A stretch of 64,000 nucleotides of DNA from Novosphingobium kunmingense (GTDB lineage: Bacteria > Pseudomonadota > Alphaproteobacteria > Sphingomonadales > Sphingomonadaceae). Below are positions 35,069 to 44,900 of the stretch, piece by piece. Each line of letters opens with the position of its first letter. Within the stretch, counting starts at the first letter, position 1. Position numbers and translations under genes: made by a program. Where the stretch lies: the NCBI RefSeq assembly GCF_002813245.1, contig NZ_PHUF01000003.1, positions 434,001 to 498,000 of the forward strand. Direction: 5' to 3'. The notes beneath the pieces were generated by a model, which had not been told where the DNA came from, did not search any database, and saw only the letters and a list, made by a program, of their open reading frames with translations.

Positions 35069-36075
35069 GCCCAGCCCTCCACCTTGCGGGTTCGCCGCGT
35101 CAGCACGTCAAGGCAGGCCATGCGGATCGCGACGCCCATTTCGACCTGGCTGGTGATGGCCGAACGCCCGGCAAGGTCGGCGACGTTGCTGTCGATCTCG
35201 ACCCCGCGGTTCATCGGGCCTGGATGCATGATGAGGGCATCCGGCTTCGCCTTGGCTAGGCGGTCCAGGGTCAGACCGTAGAGGTGGCGGTACTCCCGCG
35301 GAGAAGGGATGAACTGCCCGCTCATGCGCTCCTGCTGAAGGCGCAGCATCATCACCACGTCGGCGCCTTTGAGAGCGGCGTCGAAATCGTGGAACGGGGT
35401 GACCTTCATGGCATCGACTTCGGCGGGCATCAGCGCGGGCGGGGCGCAGACGCGCACGTCGGCACCCAGGGTGGTCAGGCAATGGACGTTCGATCGCGCG
35501 ACCCGGCTGTGCAGGATGTCACCGCAGATCGTCACGGTCAGCCCGCCGAAATCGCCCTTTGCGCCGCGCTCGGTCATGAAGTTGCGGATGGTCAGCGCGT
35601 CGAGCAGCCCCTGGGTCGGGTGCTCGTGCTGGCCGTCGCCGGCATTGAGCACCGGGCAATCGACCTTGTCGGCGATCAGCCGCACCGCTCCCGACGACTG
35701 GTGGCGGATGACCATGGCATCGGCGTGCATCGCGTTCAGCGTCATCGCCGTGTCGATCAGGGTTTCGCCCTTCTTCACGCTCGACTGGGCGACCAGCATG
35801 TTGACCACGTCGGCGCCGAGCCGCTTGCCCGCGATCTCGAAGCTGAGGAGCGTGCGGGTGGAGTTTTCGAAGAAGGCGTTGATGATGGTCAGGCCGGCCA
35901 GCTTTTCGCTGCGTTTCTGCGGCTGGCGATTCAATTCGACCCACTGTTCCGCTTCGTCGAGCAGGAACAGGAGTTCCCATGGGGCCAGGCCCGCAAGACC
36001 GGTCAGGTCGCGGTGCGGGAAGGCGGCCGAGCCGGCTGGATAGCGGCTCTGCGGCGTGTGGTTCGCAGATGTCAT
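35065..36075 (-). CDS. pyrB: Aspartate carbamoyltransferase catalytic chain, 336 aa
   Basis: Catalyses the second step of pyrimidine synthesis, carbamoyl phosphate plus aspartate to carbamoyl aspartate. The carbamoyl-phosphate motif is '[14 protein letters not shown]'; '[10 protein letters not shown]', 'HPTQGLLD' and '[11 protein letters not shown]' are the other active-site blocks. Length fits the longer class that pairs with PyrC-type subunits. The ATG before TSANHTP was chosen; translation is coupled to the pyrC-like gene. Confidence 0.96.
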   Translation of the reverse strand: MTSANHTPQSRYPAGSAAFPHRDLTGLAGLAPWELLFLLDEAEQWVELNRQPQKRSEKLAGLTIINAFFENSTRTLLSFEIAGKRLGADVVNMLVAQSSVKKGETLIDTAMTLNAMHADAMVIRHQSSGAVRLIADKVDCPVLNAGDGQHEHPTQGLLDALTIRNFMTERGAKGDFGGLTVTICGDILHSRVARSNVHCLTTLGADVRVCAPPALMPAEVDAMKVTPFHDFDAALKGADVVMMLRLQQERMSGQFIPSPREYRHLYGLTLDRLAKAKPDALIMHPGPMNRGVEIDSNVADLAGRSAITSQVEMGVAIRMACLDVLTRRTRKVEGWA

Positions 36076-36252
36076 TGAAGACGGTGCCTTAGGTGGGATT
36101 GCCACACTGGGCAAGCGCAAGGTCGCCGTTGCCCACCATTCGCGGGTAAGAATTGCCTGTTAAGTGGTGCATTGCGGGACAGGGCCGAGCGATGGCTTGT
36201 CTGGCAGCGGGCGCCGTGGTGGCGTCATCGTCGAATTGCGAGATGCCGGACC

Positions 36253-37824
36253 ATGGACGATACCCTGACTTTGCCCCGGACCCGAAGGCCTTCGCCGGTT
36301 TCACGCGATCGTGTGACGCGTGCCGGCTTGCCGGATTCGCGTTTGCCTCTCGCGGCAACGCTGATCGCGGCGCTGGGGCTGGCCGTGGCGCTTGCCTGGG
36401 GGATCTGGCACCGCGGGCCCTGGTACGATGATTTCTACTCCTGGTTCGTGACCGATCCCGGCCGGACTTTCGCGGACGGTCTGATCTCCAGTTGGCTGGT
36501 CGATAACCACCCGCCGCTGTTTTACGTACTGGTCTGGATCACCCGGCACGCGTCCCATTCGATCGAAAGTGCCCGCCAGATCAATCTGGTGGCGCTCGCC
36601 GCCGGATTGCTGGGAAGCTGGTTCCTGATCCGAGATCTTCGTCCGGAGCGCTGGATTGCCGCCATCTTCTTGCTGGTGATCGCCGCCAATCCGGCGACGC
36701 TGGAATATGGTACCGAACTGCGATCCTATCTGGTTTCGCTGATTGTCTCCGCTGTCGTGATCCTTGCGCTGACGGTCGGCTGGCTGACGGGCACGCTCGA
36801 CCGGGCGCAGCGGATAGTCCTCGCTGCGGGATTGCTGACCGGGTTCAATGTCCACATCCTGACCAGCGTGATCCTGGGTGCGGCAACTCTGCCGTTCATC
36901 GCGGCGGCATGGTTTACGGGGCGTCGTCAGCTCGCACTTGCCATTTTGTGGCCCGCATTGATTGCAGGCGCGATCTTCGTCGGTATCTGCCTGATCCAGA
37001 TCCCGCTGTGGTGGGCCAACACCACGGTGTTCTGGATCCCCAAGGACTTCAGCGGCGTGCGCTGGTCGATCGAACTTTGCATCGAGGCCGCGATAACGGC
37101 CAACCCGGTCGCCCTTGTCGCCGCCATTGGCGGCGGAGCGCTGTTGTGCGCCGACGCAGCGATCCGTCGCACGATATCCCCGGAGCTGGCCGCCGCGTTG
37201 CTCCTTGGCTTGGGGATCGTCCTGGCCAGCGCATTGCTGGCTGCGCTCCAGCTGGTGCGCCCGATGGTCATCGAGCGCTATCTCGCCGCCCTGATCGCGC
37301 CCGCCGCCATGACGCTGGCACTTGGTTTCAGCGAACTGGTGCGCCGGGTGGGACGGCGGGGCGGTGTCCTGATCCTGGCGGCCACCCTTGCAGCAACCGG
37401 ATGGGCCTTGGTCAGGAACACCGAACTGGCGATCGAACGCCATTCCTGGCTGTGGGCCTCCTCGCTTGCCGCGCGGGTCCAGCGTCATTGCGCCGACACC
37501 CCCATCCACATCGATCCGCCATACTGGAACGCCTACAGCCTGTCCTTGCCGCCGCGGGACAATCACATGGTCATGAAACGGTCCTACGCCCTTGTCGCGG
37601 GGCGGCTCGGCCTTCGCCTCGAGCCCAGCCAGTCGCGGCGCATTGCACGCGATTGCCCAACTTTGTTCTGGGCCGAGCACGATGTCGAAAGCCGCCGCAC
37701 GCCGGAAGCGGTGCTCGCCCGTCTGCGCGAGCAGGGCTTTGCGGTCGACCATATCTGGATGTACCGCCAGCGCTTCGGCTGGATCGCCAGCAACCGGCCC
37801 TTGTCGGCGGAAGGGCAACGCTAG
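36253..37824 (+). CDS. Polytopic membrane protein, GT39/ArnT-like, 523 aa
   Basis: About 10-11 hydrophobic helices, with a first periplasmic loop holding 'GPWYDDFYSWFVTD' (acidic pair after helix 1) and 'DNHPPLFYVLVW', the pattern of GT-C glycosyltransferases that use polyprenyl-linked sugars (PMT/ArnT class). A soluble periplasmic C-terminal part of about 130 residues follows. Donor and acceptor are unknown. The ATG before DDTLTLPR was chosen over an upstream frame with no family-like sequence. It diverges from pyrB. Confidence 0.8.
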   Translation: MDDTLTLPRTRRPSPVSRDRVTRAGLPDSRLPLAATLIAALGLAVALAWGIWHRGPWYDDFYSWFVTDPGRTFADGLISSWLVDNHPPLFYVLVWITRHASHSIESARQINLVALAAGLLGSWFLIRDLRPERWIAAIFLLVIAANPATLEYGTELRSYLVSLIVSAVVILALTVGWLTGTLDRAQRIVLAAGLLTGFNVHILTSVILGAATLPFIAAAWFTGRRQLALAILWPALIAGAIFVGICLIQIPLWWANTTVFWIPKDFSGVRWSIELCIEAAITANPVALVAAIGGGALLCADAAIRRTISPELAAALLLGLGIVLASALLAALQLVRPMVIERYLAALIAPAAMTLALGFSELVRRVGRRGGVLILAATLAATGWALVRNTELAIERHSWLWASSLAARVQRHCADTPIHIDPPYWNAYSLSLPPRDNHMVMKRSYALVAGRLGLRLEPSQSRRIARDCPTLFWAEHDVESRRTPEAVLARLREQGFAVDHIWMYRQRFGWIASNRPLSAEGQR

Positions 37825-37900
37825 TCGACGAGTGCGGCTGGCCATTGCCCGCCATGCCGCCTATCTCGAAGGCTGGACGAGTGGCACCTAGGATGACCCG

Positions 37901-39784
37901 ATGATTTTTGCCCGCAAGGTTTGGACCTTCCTTGTCGCGATCAAGGACGGGCTCGTCCTGTGCTTCATGCTGCTGTTCTTTGCCGCGCTCTATCTGGCGC
38001 TGACAGCGCGGCCCAGCGCGGGATTGGTTCGCGACGGCGCGCTGCTGGTCAAGCTCGACGGCGTTGTGGTCGAGGAACCGGCCGAGATCGACCCCTTCGA
38101 ACTGCTGCTTTCGCGCGCCAAGCCGCAGGGCGAGCATCGCGCCCGCGACGTCGCCCGCGCCATCCGCGCTGCTGCCACCGATGACCGGATCAAGGCCGTG
38201 GCGCTCGACCTGTCGGAGTTTTCAGGCGGCGGGCTTGTCCACATGCAGGAAATCGGCGCGGCGATGGATGCCGTGCGCGCAGCCAAGAAGCCGGTTCTGA
38301 CCCATGCCGGCGCGTACATGGACGACGGCGTCCTGCTGGCCGCCCACGCGAGCGAGGCCTGGGTCGATCCGTTTGGCGGTGCAATCGTCACCGGCCCCGG
38401 GGGCACGCAGCCGTACTTCGGGCCGCTGCTCGAAAAGCTGAAGATCACGCCGCACGTCTACAAGGTCGGCACCTACAAGGATTTCGTCGAACCGTTCATT
38501 CGCGACGGCGCCTCCGATCCGTCGCGCGAGGCGCGCCGCGCGCTCTACGCTGCCGTGTTCGAGGACTGGAAGGCCGATGTCGTCAAGGCCAGGCCCAAGG
38601 CCGACATCGCCCGGGTCACCACCGATCCGGTCGGCTGGATCACGGCTTCCGGCGGCGATGCGGCCAAGGCCGCGCAGGCTGCGGGACTGGTCGACCGCAT
38701 CGGCGACCGGGTCGCCTTCGGCGAACGGGTGAAGGAACTGGTCGGGGCCGATCCCGCCTCGACCAGGCCAGGCGCCTTCGCCCACACCTCGGTCGATACG
38801 CTGCTCGCCGCCCATCCCGAAAGCCGCGAGGGCAAGGCCGTGGCGGTGGTCACCGTGGCCGGCTCGATCGTCGATGGCGACGCGGGACCCGGCACCGCCG
38901 GCGGCGATCGCATCGCCCGGCTGATCGACGATGCCAACGACAACGATGCCGCGGCGCTTGTGTTGCGGGTCGATTCGCCAGGCGGCTCGGTCATGGCGTC
39001 CGAAGTGATCCGCGGCGCGATCGAGCGCTTCAAGGCCAAGAAGCGGCCGGTGGTCGTATCGATGGCCAACCTTGCGGCCAGTGGCGGCTATTGGGTTTCG
39101 ACTCCGGCCGACCGGATCTTTGCCGAACCGGCGACGATCACCGGTTCGATCGGCATCTTCGCGCTTATCCCCAGTTTCGAACGGACCCTGGCCGATTACG
39201 GAATCAAGGCCGATGGCGTGCGCACCACGCCGCTTTCGGGCCAGCCCGACATTCTGGGCGGCTTTACCCCCGAAGTCGACGGGATGATCCAGTCTACGAT
39301 CGAGCATGGCTATGCCCGCTTCATCGGGCTGGTCGCGCAGTCGCGGAGACGCACGCCCGAGCAGATCGACGCGATTGCCCAGGGCCGCGTCTGGGACGGC
39401 GGCACCGCCCGCCAGAACGGCCTGGTCGATCAGTTCGGCAATCTCGACGATGCTCTGGTGTTCGCCGCGCAGTCGGCCAAGCTGGGCGATGACTGGCATC
39501 CCGAATTCTACGGTCGCAGCGAAAACCGCTATGCCTCGTTGCTCGAACGGCTGAAAGGCGGGGACGACGATGCCGAGGGCGCGCGCTCGGCCGATCTGGC
39601 CGCGATCCTCGCGCAGCGGCAGGAACAGCGGGTAGTCCAGGCGATCGGCAGCCTGCGCTGGATGGTCGGCGCGCGCGGGGCGCAGGCCTATTGCCTCGAT
39701 TGCCCGGTACAGGTCGTCAGCGTCCGGCCGCTGAGCGTTGAAATGGGCTGGGCCGCGCGCCTCGCCGCGCTTGTCAGCCTCTAG
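37901..39784 (+). CDS. sppA: Signal peptide peptidase SppA, 67K type, 627 aa
   Basis: Membrane-bound serine protease that degrades cleaved signal peptides. One N-terminal transmembrane helix (about 17-36), then two tandem S49 halves. The general-base Lys is in 'KVGTYKDFVEP' of the first half and the nucleophile Ser in 'NLAASGGYWVS' of the second; 'RVDSPGGSVMASEVI' is the conserved turn. The double-length form matches E. coli SppA. A short extra C-terminal segment contains two Cys ('YCLDCPVQVV'). Confidence 0.93.
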   Translation: MIFARKVWTFLVAIKDGLVLCFMLLFFAALYLALTARPSAGLVRDGALLVKLDGVVVEEPAEIDPFELLLSRAKPQGEHRARDVARAIRAAATDDRIKAVALDLSEFSGGGLVHMQEIGAAMDAVRAAKKPVLTHAGAYMDDGVLLAAHASEAWVDPFGGAIVTGPGGTQPYFGPLLEKLKITPHVYKVGTYKDFVEPFIRDGASDPSREARRALYAAVFEDWKADVVKARPKADIARVTTDPVGWITASGGDAAKAAQAAGLVDRIGDRVAFGERVKELVGADPASTRPGAFAHTSVDTLLAAHPESREGKAVAVVTVAGSIVDGDAGPGTAGGDRIARLIDDANDNDAAALVLRVDSPGGSVMASEVIRGAIERFKAKKRPVVVSMANLAASGGYWVSTPADRIFAEPATITGSIGIFALIPSFERTLADYGIKADGVRTTPLSGQPDILGGFTPEVDGMIQSTIEHGYARFIGLVAQSRRRTPEQIDAIAQGRVWDGGTARQNGLVDQFGNLDDALVFAAQSAKLGDDWHPEFYGRSENRYASLLERLKGGDDDAEGARSADLAAILAQRQEQRVVQAIGSLRWMVGARGAQAYCLDCPVQVVSVRPLSVEMGWAARLAALVSL

Positions 39785-39945
39785 ACCTCGTTGGGAACCT
39801 GGCCGGGTTCGTTGATCGACGGGTCCGGCGCCGGGGTTTCGACCGGCTGGGTCGGCGGGGCTTCGGGCACCGGGTTCTGTCCCGGGCTTTCGGGCGGGCT
39901 CTGTGGCTCGATGGTGTCGGGCGCGGGGTCTGGCTGGGTCGCCAT
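39781..39945 (-). CDS. Small proline-rich protein, 54 aa
   Basis: A short frame beginning 'MATQPDPAPDTIEPQSPPES' with about one Pro in four residues plus many Glu, Gln and Thr; intrinsically disordered, no signal or membrane segment. AGAGGAGA sits about 8 bases before the ATG, a strong ribosome-binding site. Its TAG is interlocked with the sppA stop as CTAG. No family is recognised. The start signal and the neat convergent ending favour a real gene. Confidence 0.6.
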   Translation of the reverse strand: MATQPDPAPDTIEPQSPPESPGQNPVPEAPPTQPVETPAPDPSINEPGQVPNEV

Positions 39946-40083
39946 GGCAGGTCTCCTCTGCTATGATAACGGCTAGCCCGACCGGCCGTTCCCCGCAATC
40001 CGGCCGATCGCCGCCGCAAGCGTGCTTGCCCTTTTCGGCGGACCTCACTAAGGGCCACCGCTTGATTCAAGGCTTCGTCGGCT

Positions 40084-40168
40084 GCGGGCGTGGCGGAATT
40101 GGTAGACGCGCTGGTTTTAGGTACCAGTATCGCAAGATGTGGGGGTTCGAGTCCCTTCGCCCGCACCA
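40084..40168 (+). tRNA. tRNA-Leu (anticodon TAG)
   Basis: An 85-base class II tRNA: acceptor GCGGGCG/CGCCCGC, anticodon stem CTGGT/ACCAG with loop TTTAGGT (anticodon TAG), a long variable arm (TATCGCAAGATGT), T-arm GGTTCGAGTCC, and encoded CCA. Confidence 0.97.
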
Positions 40169-40225
40169 GTTCCCCCGCACCGGATCCGACCAGCCAGGAC
40201 GCAGTTCGAGAAGGCTTCTATTGTC

Positions 40226-41755
40226 ATGCAGATTGTCGAGACCACCAACGAAGGTTTGAAGCGCGCGTATACGGTCAAGATCACGGCGAAGGACATCGCC
40301 GCCCGGATCGATGGCGAAGTCGCCAAGATCGCGCCGCAGGTCCGCATGCCGGGCTTCCGCGCGGGCAAGGTTCCGGCGAACCTGGTCAAGAAGATGCACG
40401 GCCCCGCGCTGCACCAGGAAGCACTCAACACCTCGGTGCGCGAAGCGGTCGACAAGGTCGTTGCCGACAACAAGCTGCGTCCGGCGATGCAGCCGCAGAT
40501 CGAGCTGACCCCGGGTTACGAGGAAGGCAAGGACGCCGACCTCACCGTCAGCCTCGAAGTGCTGCCCTCGATTCAGGCTCCGACTCTCGACGGGCTCAAG
40601 CTCGACAAGCTGGTCGTGCCGGTCACCGACGAACAGGTTGACGAACAGCTCGGCAAGCTGGCCGCCGGGGCCAAGAGCTTCACCGATGCCAAGAAGGGCA
40701 AGAAAGCCGAAAACGGCGACCAGGTCGTGATCGACTTTGTCGGCAAGCTCGACGGCGTGGAATTCGACGGCGGCAGCGCGCAGGACACCGCTCTCGAACT
40801 GGGCGCCGGCCGCTTCATCCCGGGTTTCGAGGAGCAGCTCGTCGGGGTCAAGGAAGGCGATGAAACGACCATCACCGTGACCTTCCCGGTCGACTATCCG
40901 GCCGAAAACCTGAAGGGCCAGGACGCGACGTTTGACATCAAGGTCAAGGGCGTGAAGGTTCCGGGCGAGACCAAGCTCGACGACGATTTCGCCAAGAGCC
41001 TCGGTCTGACCGATCTCGAACAGCTCAAGGGCCTGCTGCGCGGCCAGCTCGAGCAGGAGACCGCCGGTCTGACCCGCACCCAGATGAAGCGCGCGCTGCT
41101 CGACCAGCTCGCCGCCGGACACGATTTCGACGTGCCGCCTTCGATGGTCGAAGCCGAATTCGGCCAGATCTGGCAACAGCTGACCCAGGAAGCGCAGAAC
41201 GAGGACGACCCCGAAGCCGCGCTCAAGGAAATCGAGGACGAGAAGGACGATTACCGCGCCATCGCCGTGCGCCGCGTGCGTCTCGGCCTGCTGCTGTCGG
41301 AAATCGGCCAGGCCAATGCGGTCGAGGTCAGCCAGCAGGAAATGCAGATGCTGATGGCCCAGGCCGCGCAGCAGTACCGTCCGGAAGACCGCCAGCGGTT
41401 CTACGAATACGTCCAGCAGGACCCGATGGCCGCCGCCCAGCTGCGCGCCCCGCTTTACGAGGACAAGGTCGTCGACTTCCTGTTCGACAAGGCCGATGTC
41501 ACCGAAAAGACCGTGACCCGCGAAGAACTGCAGGCCGCGATCGAGGCCGAGGAAGCCGCTCCCGCCAAGGAGGCCAAGCCCGCCAAGAAGGCTCCGGCCA
41601 AGAAGGCGGCCAAGGCCGACGACGGCGACACGGCCGAAAAGCCTGCCGCAAAGAAGGCGGCCAAGCCCAAGGCCGAAGAGGCTGCGCCCACCCCTGCCGA
41701 GGACAAGCCGGCCAAGAAGGCTCCCGCCAAGAAGACCGCTGCCGCCAAGAAGTAA
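40226..41755 (+). CDS. tig: Trigger factor, 509 aa
   Basis: Ribosome-bound chaperone and peptidyl-prolyl isomerase. N-terminal ribosome-binding domain with the signature 'VRMPGFRAGKVPANL' (G-F-R-x-G-K-x-P), central FKBP domain (about 155-240; 'GDQVVIDFVGKLDGVEFDGG', 'FIPGFEEQLVG'), and a C-terminal substrate cradle to about residue 440. A Lys/Ala/Pro/Glu-rich low-complexity tail of about 65 residues follows ('PAKKAPAKKAAK' type), longer than in E. coli (432 aa). The ATG before QIVETTNE is the family start. Confidence 0.96.
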   Translation: MQIVETTNEGLKRAYTVKITAKDIAARIDGEVAKIAPQVRMPGFRAGKVPANLVKKMHGPALHQEALNTSVREAVDKVVADNKLRPAMQPQIELTPGYEEGKDADLTVSLEVLPSIQAPTLDGLKLDKLVVPVTDEQVDEQLGKLAAGAKSFTDAKKGKKAENGDQVVIDFVGKLDGVEFDGGSAQDTALELGAGRFIPGFEEQLVGVKEGDETTITVTFPVDYPAENLKGQDATFDIKVKGVKVPGETKLDDDFAKSLGLTDLEQLKGLLRGQLEQETAGLTRTQMKRALLDQLAAGHDFDVPPSMVEAEFGQIWQQLTQEAQNEDDPEAALKEIEDEKDDYRAIAVRRVRLGLLLSEIGQANAVEVSQQEMQMLMAQAAQQYRPEDRQRFYEYVQQDPMAAAQLRAPLYEDKVVDFLFDKADVTEKTVTREELQAAIEAEEAAPAKEAKPAKKAPAKKAAKADDGDTAEKPAAKKAAKPKAEEAAPTPAEDKPAKKAPAKKTAAAKK

Positions 41756-41778
41756 GGGGCGATCCCCAACCATTTGCG

Positions 41779-41814
41779 AAACCCGGGCGGGCCGTTGGGT
41801 CTGTCCGGGTTTTC
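41779..41814 (+). terminator. Terminator after tig
   Basis: AAACCCGG and CCGGGTTT pair across an 18-base interval that can itself fold weakly, followed by TTTCATTT. It lies 24 bases after the tig stop. Confidence 0.6.
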
Positions 41815-41950
41815 ATTTGTCTGGAGTATCTGTGCGGGACTGGCACAGCAGGGTCATCCCGCAACATTTCGATTGATTTTCGGCGACTTGTCCCGGATCA
41901 ACGCCGCGATCGAGGTCGATCGGACCGGCGATGCGGGAGACGAATAGGCC

Positions 41951-44900
41951 ATGGCTGTAATCACTGGAACGTCGGTCGTCGACGTGCTCAACGGCACCGC
42001 GGATGCCGACACGATCTACGGCCTTGCCGGCAACGACACGATCGACGGCGGCGACGGCGACGATTTCATCTATGGCGGATTGGGCGTCGACATGCTGTCG
42101 GGCGGCAACGGCGAAGATACTTTCGTCGAAGACCAGCCGACATCGGCGGGCGAGACGTTCAACGGCGGCGCCGGATTCGACACGATCGAACTGCGCACCA
42201 TTCCGGGGCCCGTGGTTACATCGTTCGGGCTGCTGTCTCCGCACGGCCTGTCGGCCTCGACGCTCTCTTCGATCGAGCGACTGGTCTTCGCCTCGCAAGC
42301 GGGGCAGGCCATGCAGTCGTCGCTGCTGCTGTCCAACTGGGCCTCGATCGGACTGACCCAGATCGTGGGCGGGGCCGGGCGCGATTTTCTGACCATGTCC
42401 ACCGGGACGAGCTCCGGCGTCTACGAGATGCCCGACCTTCCCCTGGTCGGTTGGGATGCCGTTCCCGCCAATGCGTGGGACGGGGGCGATTTCGTCGTGC
42501 TGTCGTCGTCCGCCGGGCCGGGGGTCGGCGTGACTCTCAACGCCCGCGCCGGGGCAGGTTTCCTTCAGCTTCTGTCGGGTGGGCAAGGCGACGACATCCT
42601 CAATGGATCGGCCAATGCCGACATCCTCGACGCGCGCGCCGGCGCCGACGCGGTGATGGCGGGGGCGGGCAACGACCTGATCCTGATCGTCAACTCCTTT
42701 GCGCCGACGGGGTCGTCGTGGATGCCGCCGACGACCTACAACGGCGCGGGTGCCACCTGGAACGGCGGCACGGGCACCGATCTTGTCGGCATCGGCGGTT
42801 TCGTGGACCTTCAAGCCACGCTGGTCGGTATCGAGGGCTTCTTCCTTCAGGCCGCGGTCCTGCCGCCCCAGCCGATCGTGACCAAGCAGGATGAGGGCTA
42901 CCTCGTTCTCGACCAGGCCCATCTTGCGATGCTGCCTGCTGCGGCGGTCTTCGGCGGCACCGGAACGGTCGAGATCGACCTTGACGACAACAGCAGCTTC
43001 TCGGGCGCGCTGTTCACCTTCCTGCCGGGTACCGACGTTCGCTTCCAGATCGTTGCTGGAACGGGCAACGGCGTGTCGATCGTGGGATCGGGCGCGGCTG
43101 ACGAAATCTGGTTCGGCACGGGGACGCAGACGGCGACCGGCGGCATCGGCGCCGACACCTTCCACCTCGGCCAGGGAACCTTCACGATCACCGACTTTAC
43201 CCAAGGGTCGGACAAGTTCGACGTCAGCGGGTCGGGCTTCATACTGTTCGATCGGCTGCGCGATTTCCTTTCGCAGGGCGCCAACGGGGCGGTGATCGCG
43301 GGCGACAGCGGCGGAAACCATACCGAGGTGCGTCTGAACGGGGTCAGCGCCGCAAGCCTGGCTGCGACGGATTTCAAGCTCGATACCGGGTACTATTCGG
43401 TTTACGACAACGGCACGGCGCTTGCCGACATCATGCTGGGCGTCAACCTGGACGATCAGATGCACGGCGGCGACGGCAACGACCGCATCTACAGCGGCGG
43501 CGGAGCCGATATCATCAGCGGCGATGCCGGCGACGATGTGATCGTGCTCGATGGGGCGCTGAACCCCAACGGCGTCTTCGGTCAGCCGTCGATCACAGGC
43601 GGGACCGGAACCGACAGCCTGGTCCTGCGCGGCTTCGTGCCCGGCGGGTTCAGCCAGCACAGCCTCTATTTCGCCAACGTGCTGAACGGGATCGAGACGC
43701 TAAAGTTTGATAGCAAGGTCGGGGAAACGCTCAGTGCGGTGCTGCTGCTTCCGCAGTATCAGGGCGCGGGGATCACGACGGTGATCGGCGGCGCGGGCAT
43801 CGACCAACTGGTCCTGGTCGCGGTCTCTGGCACTTCGGCCACCGTGCCGACGCTCAATCTCGTCGACTGGACAAATGGACCTGGGGGCGACGCCGTAGTC
43901 ATGGCGGTCGCGGGCAGCAACACGACCGGCATGACGCTCAACGCGCTGCAGGGCGCCGCCTTCAACCAGGTCCTGCTCGGGGCGTCAGGGGCCGACACGC
44001 TCAACGGATCGGGCGCCGACGACGTGTTGCGCGGCAACGCGGGCGATGACGTGCTCGACGGGAAGGCCGGCGTCGATCAATTGGTTGGCGGGCTCGGCAA
44101 CGATACCTACCACGTCGACGCCCAGGCCGATGTGATCGTCGAGAGCGCCGGAGAGGGCATCGATACCGCGATCGCGACGGGCAACTTCTACCTCTACGCC
44201 AATGTCGAGAACCTGACCCTGGCCGCCGGGACAGGAAGCAACTTCGGCGTGGGCAATGACCTCGCCAACGTGATCGCCGGGAACGATTCAGGCAACCTTC
44301 TGATCAGCGGCCTTGGCAACGACACGATCCATGGCGGCGCGGGTGATGACAGCCTGTTCGGAGAGGACGGCGACGATACCCTGAATGGCGATGCCGGAAT
44401 CGATTACATCGTCGGCGGCCTCGGCAACGACACGATCAACGGCGGCGACAACCCCGATGCGCTCTATGGCGAAGACGGCGACGATACCATCATCGGCGGC
44501 GCCAGCTTCGATACCGACATTTTCTATGGCGGGGCGGGTAACGACATCATCTACGCCAATTCGGGTCTGGGCGACTATGACATCATGAACGGCGCGGCGG
44601 GCAACGACACCTACTATGTCGATACCCCCGACGACATCGTCTATGAGGGTCAGTTCGAGGGTACCGACACCGTCTATGCCGGAATCGTGGGCGCCGGCTT
44701 TTACCTGTGGGCCTATGTCGAAAACTGCACCCTGACCGGCAACACGCCCTTTGCTGCCGGCAACGAGCTGAACAACGTGCTGACCGGATCGGCCAGCGAC
44801 AACTGGCTGCTCGGCAACCAGGGAAGCGACACCCTGAACGGCAAGGCGGGCAACGACGTGCTGTTCGGCGACCTGCTCGAAGGGCCATACAGCAGTGATA

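Noticed and set aside
38222..40048. About 600-codon minus-strand frame opposite sppA
   Set aside because: SppA has its catalytic Ser and Lys in place; the reverse frame is compositional shadow.
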